Source: an uncultured Chloroflexota bacterium (GTDB lineage: Bacteria; Chloroflexota; Anaerolineae; Promineifilales; Promineifilaceae). Taken from it: DNA of 6,393 bases. The number at the start of each line of letters is the position of its first letter. Position 1 is the first letter of the stretch. This document shows, piece after piece, positions 5,261 to 6,393 of this stretch. The stretch is from NCBI GenBank assembly GCA_937958365.1, contig CALFEW010000131.1, positions 1 to 6,393 of the forward strand, given 5' to 3'. The position numbers were made by a program, and so were the translations under genes. Under the pieces are notes generated by a model. The model did not search any database, was not told where the DNA came from, and saw only the letters and a program-made list of their open reading frames with translations.

Positions 5261-6393
5261 ATGGCACGCAACCGCTACATACTCCCCGGCCTCACCGGCT
5301 TCACCCTGCTGTTGGCCGCCCTCATCTTCACCGACCTTTGGCCGGGGCTGCGCGGCCCGGCCCCGGACACGGCCGAGTGGCATTGGGTGTATGCGTTACG
5401 GCCGTTGGCCCGCTGGTGGCTGCCCCTTGTGGCGGCGGTGGTGATGGGTGGTATCGCCGCCTGGTGGCTGCGCACCCGGCGCTGGCGTTGGGGATTGGCG
5501 GCGCTGGTGGTGGGCAATCTGCTGCTGCAAGGGGCGCTGATTTACCCGGACAATACGGCCGTTTTCACCGAACTCATCGAGCGCACCCTGGCCGACGAAA
5601 CCAACGGTTATTTCCGGCTGGTGGCCACCATCGCCGATATGCCCGCTCTGCTGCGCGACTACCCCGCCCAAATGTCCACCTTCCCCTCCGAGCATACGCG
5701 CACTCATCCACCCGGCCTCATCCTGGCAAACTGGCTGGCGCTGCAAGCGTTCCAACGCTGGCCGGGACTGTCGCAAGCCATCGCTGAAACCGTCTGGCCG
5801 CTGCGCTGCACCGATTTGTGGCTGCTGGACAGCCCACCGGCGGTGGCCGCGGCGCTGGCGGCGGTAACGCTGGTTCTGGCGCTGGCCGGGGCGTTGACCG
5901 TCTTGCCCACCTACGGCCTGGCCCGCCGCCTGCTGCCCGACCCGGCCGCCCGGCTGGCGACGGCCTTCACGGCCGTGCTGCCCGCCCTGCTCATCTTCGC
6001 CCCCACCCCGGTCCAGGCCGATGCGCTGCTGGCGGTAACGGCCGTCTGGCTCTTGCAGATTGGTCTGGAGCGGGCGCAAGGGCGCTGGTTCTTCCTGAGC
6101 GGATTGGTCGTTTCGTTGATGACCTTTTTTAGTCTGGGCAATGCGGCGCTGCTGCTGTTGCTGGCCGGATATGCGGGGTTGAACGGGTGGGGGATGCGGG
6201 GGGAACGGCCGTTCCCCCATTTCGTTGGGCAGTTGGCGCTGTTGGGCGTTGGGGCAGCCGCCATCTGGCTGATGTATTGGGCTGGCTCAGGCACGCCGCC
6301 CTGGACAGTGGCCCAGGTCGGTCTGGCGCAGCATTACCAACTCGTCACCCTCCACCGCCGCTACGACTGGTGGCTCGTCTACAACCTGCTCGA
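5261..6393 (+). CDS. GT-C-like polytopic membrane protein, probable glycosyltransferase (5' part, runs off window)
   Basis: An open frame from ATG 5261 continues without a stop to the window end (377 complete codons). It starts MARNRYILPGLTGFTLLLAALIF, a typical first membrane helix (about residues 8-28). Further hydrophobic segments lie at about residues 55-70 and 84-98. The following external loop has LADETNGYF with D112-E113, then STFPSEHTRTHPPGLILANW with HPPG at 149-152. An acidic residue in an external loop followed by H/Q-P-P is the GT-C arrangement, as in family 39-type proteins. Several more helices follow (residues about 190-215, 230-245, 264-310 and onward). Its start is supported by the TTGACA/TAATAT promoter immediately upstream, not by a ribosome binding site. 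It is divergent from the YfhO-like operon and probably shares its role in surface glycan assembly. Donor and acceptor are unknown, and the C-terminal half is not visible. Confidence 0.75.
   Translation, partial: MARNRYILPGLTGFTLLLAALIFTDLWPGLRGPAPDTAEWHWVYALRPLARWWLPLVAAVVMGGIAAWWLRTRRWRWGLAALVVGNLLLQGALIYPDNTAVFTELIERTLADETNGYFRLVATIADMPALLRDYPAQMSTFPSEHTRTHPPGLILANWLALQAFQRWPGLSQAIAETVWPLRCTDLWLLDSPPAVAAALAAVTLVLALAGALTVLPTYGLARRLLPDPAARLATAFTAVLPALLIFAPTPVQADALLAVTAVWLLQIGLERAQGRWFFLSGLVVSLMTFFSLGNAALLLLLAGYAGLNGWGMRGERPFPHFVGQLALLGVGAAAIWLMYWAGSGTPPWTVAQVGLAQHYQLVTLHRRYDWWLVYNLL
6199..6218. repeat. 20-bp perfect palindrome centred on an ACGGCCGT site
   Basis: GGGGGAACGGCCGTTCCCCC is perfectly self-complementary and lies inside the rightward gene, coding for part of MRGERPFPHF. 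It is the longest palindromic extension of the iterated octamer in the window. It could form a cruciform or an RNA hairpin, but it has no T-run after it and is within an open frame, so it is not a terminator. Confidence 0.8.

Larger units (their letters stand above)
394..6212. repeat. Dispersed highly iterated palindrome ACGGCCGT (about 24 copies)
   Basis: By eye, copies start at 394, 679, 894, 1332, 1634, 1878, 1908, 2460, 2840, 3261, 3608, 3798, 3911, 3956, 4448, 4700, 4805, 5006, 5201, 5398, 5555, 5969, 6038 and 6205. Eight extend to AACGGCCGTT. All lie in or between the three membrane-protein genes, and none in 1-298. Within genes the octamer falls in the Thr-Ala-Val frame about 15 times, Arg-Pro 7 times and Gly-Arg once; one copy is intergenic. 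Hand counting may have missed or misplaced a few. Confidence 0.88.

Noticed and set aside
5396..6220. 274-codon minus-strand open frame opposite the rightward gene
   Set aside because: It has low-complexity, Gln/Gly/Arg-rich composition. The plus strand carries a hydrophobic helix pattern, GT-C-like motifs and a well-placed promoter, so this is a shadow.

Overview
The window is GC-rich DNA (about 60% or more by eye). It looks like a chromosomal segment from a bacterium of the phylum Chloroflexota, probably an Anaerolineae-type lineage. That placement is inference. It rests on three things: large GT-C/YfhO-type membrane proteins, one of which has a C-terminal beta-rich domain familiar from Chloroflexota glycosyltransferases; short 7-nt tandem arrays encoding NPKSEIR-like peptides inside genes; and promoters placed directly at start codons. 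No rRNA, tRNA, CRISPR array, insertion sequence or phage gene was found.

Layout: (1) Positions 1-242 (+) hold the 3' end of a YVTN/YncE-like beta-propeller protein gene, followed by a strong hairpin and T-run terminator (250-294). (2) Two convergent minus-strand genes form a tight operon transcribed leftward from about 5181. The first is a 907-residue YfhO-family membrane protein (5181-2458). Its stop codon overlaps the GTG start of a 720-residue GT-C-type glycosyltransferase (2461-299). (3) A 79-bp divergent intergenic region (5182-5260) carries two back-to-back promoters. Each -10 box lies only 7-9 nt from a start codon, so both transcripts are predicted to be leaderless. (4) A rightward gene from 5261 runs off the window end and encodes a third multi-spanning GT-C-like membrane protein. 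The three large genes together look like a cell-surface glycan assembly locus, in which lipid-linked sugars are transferred on the outer face of the membrane. Substrates cannot be read from the sequence.

Two layers of repeated DNA overlie the genes. First, the palindromic octamer ACGGCCGT occurs about 24 times by eye between 394 and 6212. Roughly 0.2 copies would be expected from base composition, so it behaves like a highly iterated palindrome comparable in kind to cyanobacterial HIP1. Second, phased short tandem arrays (7-nt units GGATTTC, TGACCAT and GAGATTG; 8-nt unit CCCTTTGT) sit inside both minus-strand membrane-protein genes. They encode hydrophilic inserts between membrane helices. 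Another heptamer pair in inverted orientation builds the terminator at 250-294. Because 7 and 8 are not multiples of 3, a change in unit number would shift the reading frame, which raises the possibility of phase variation of surface glycosylation genes.
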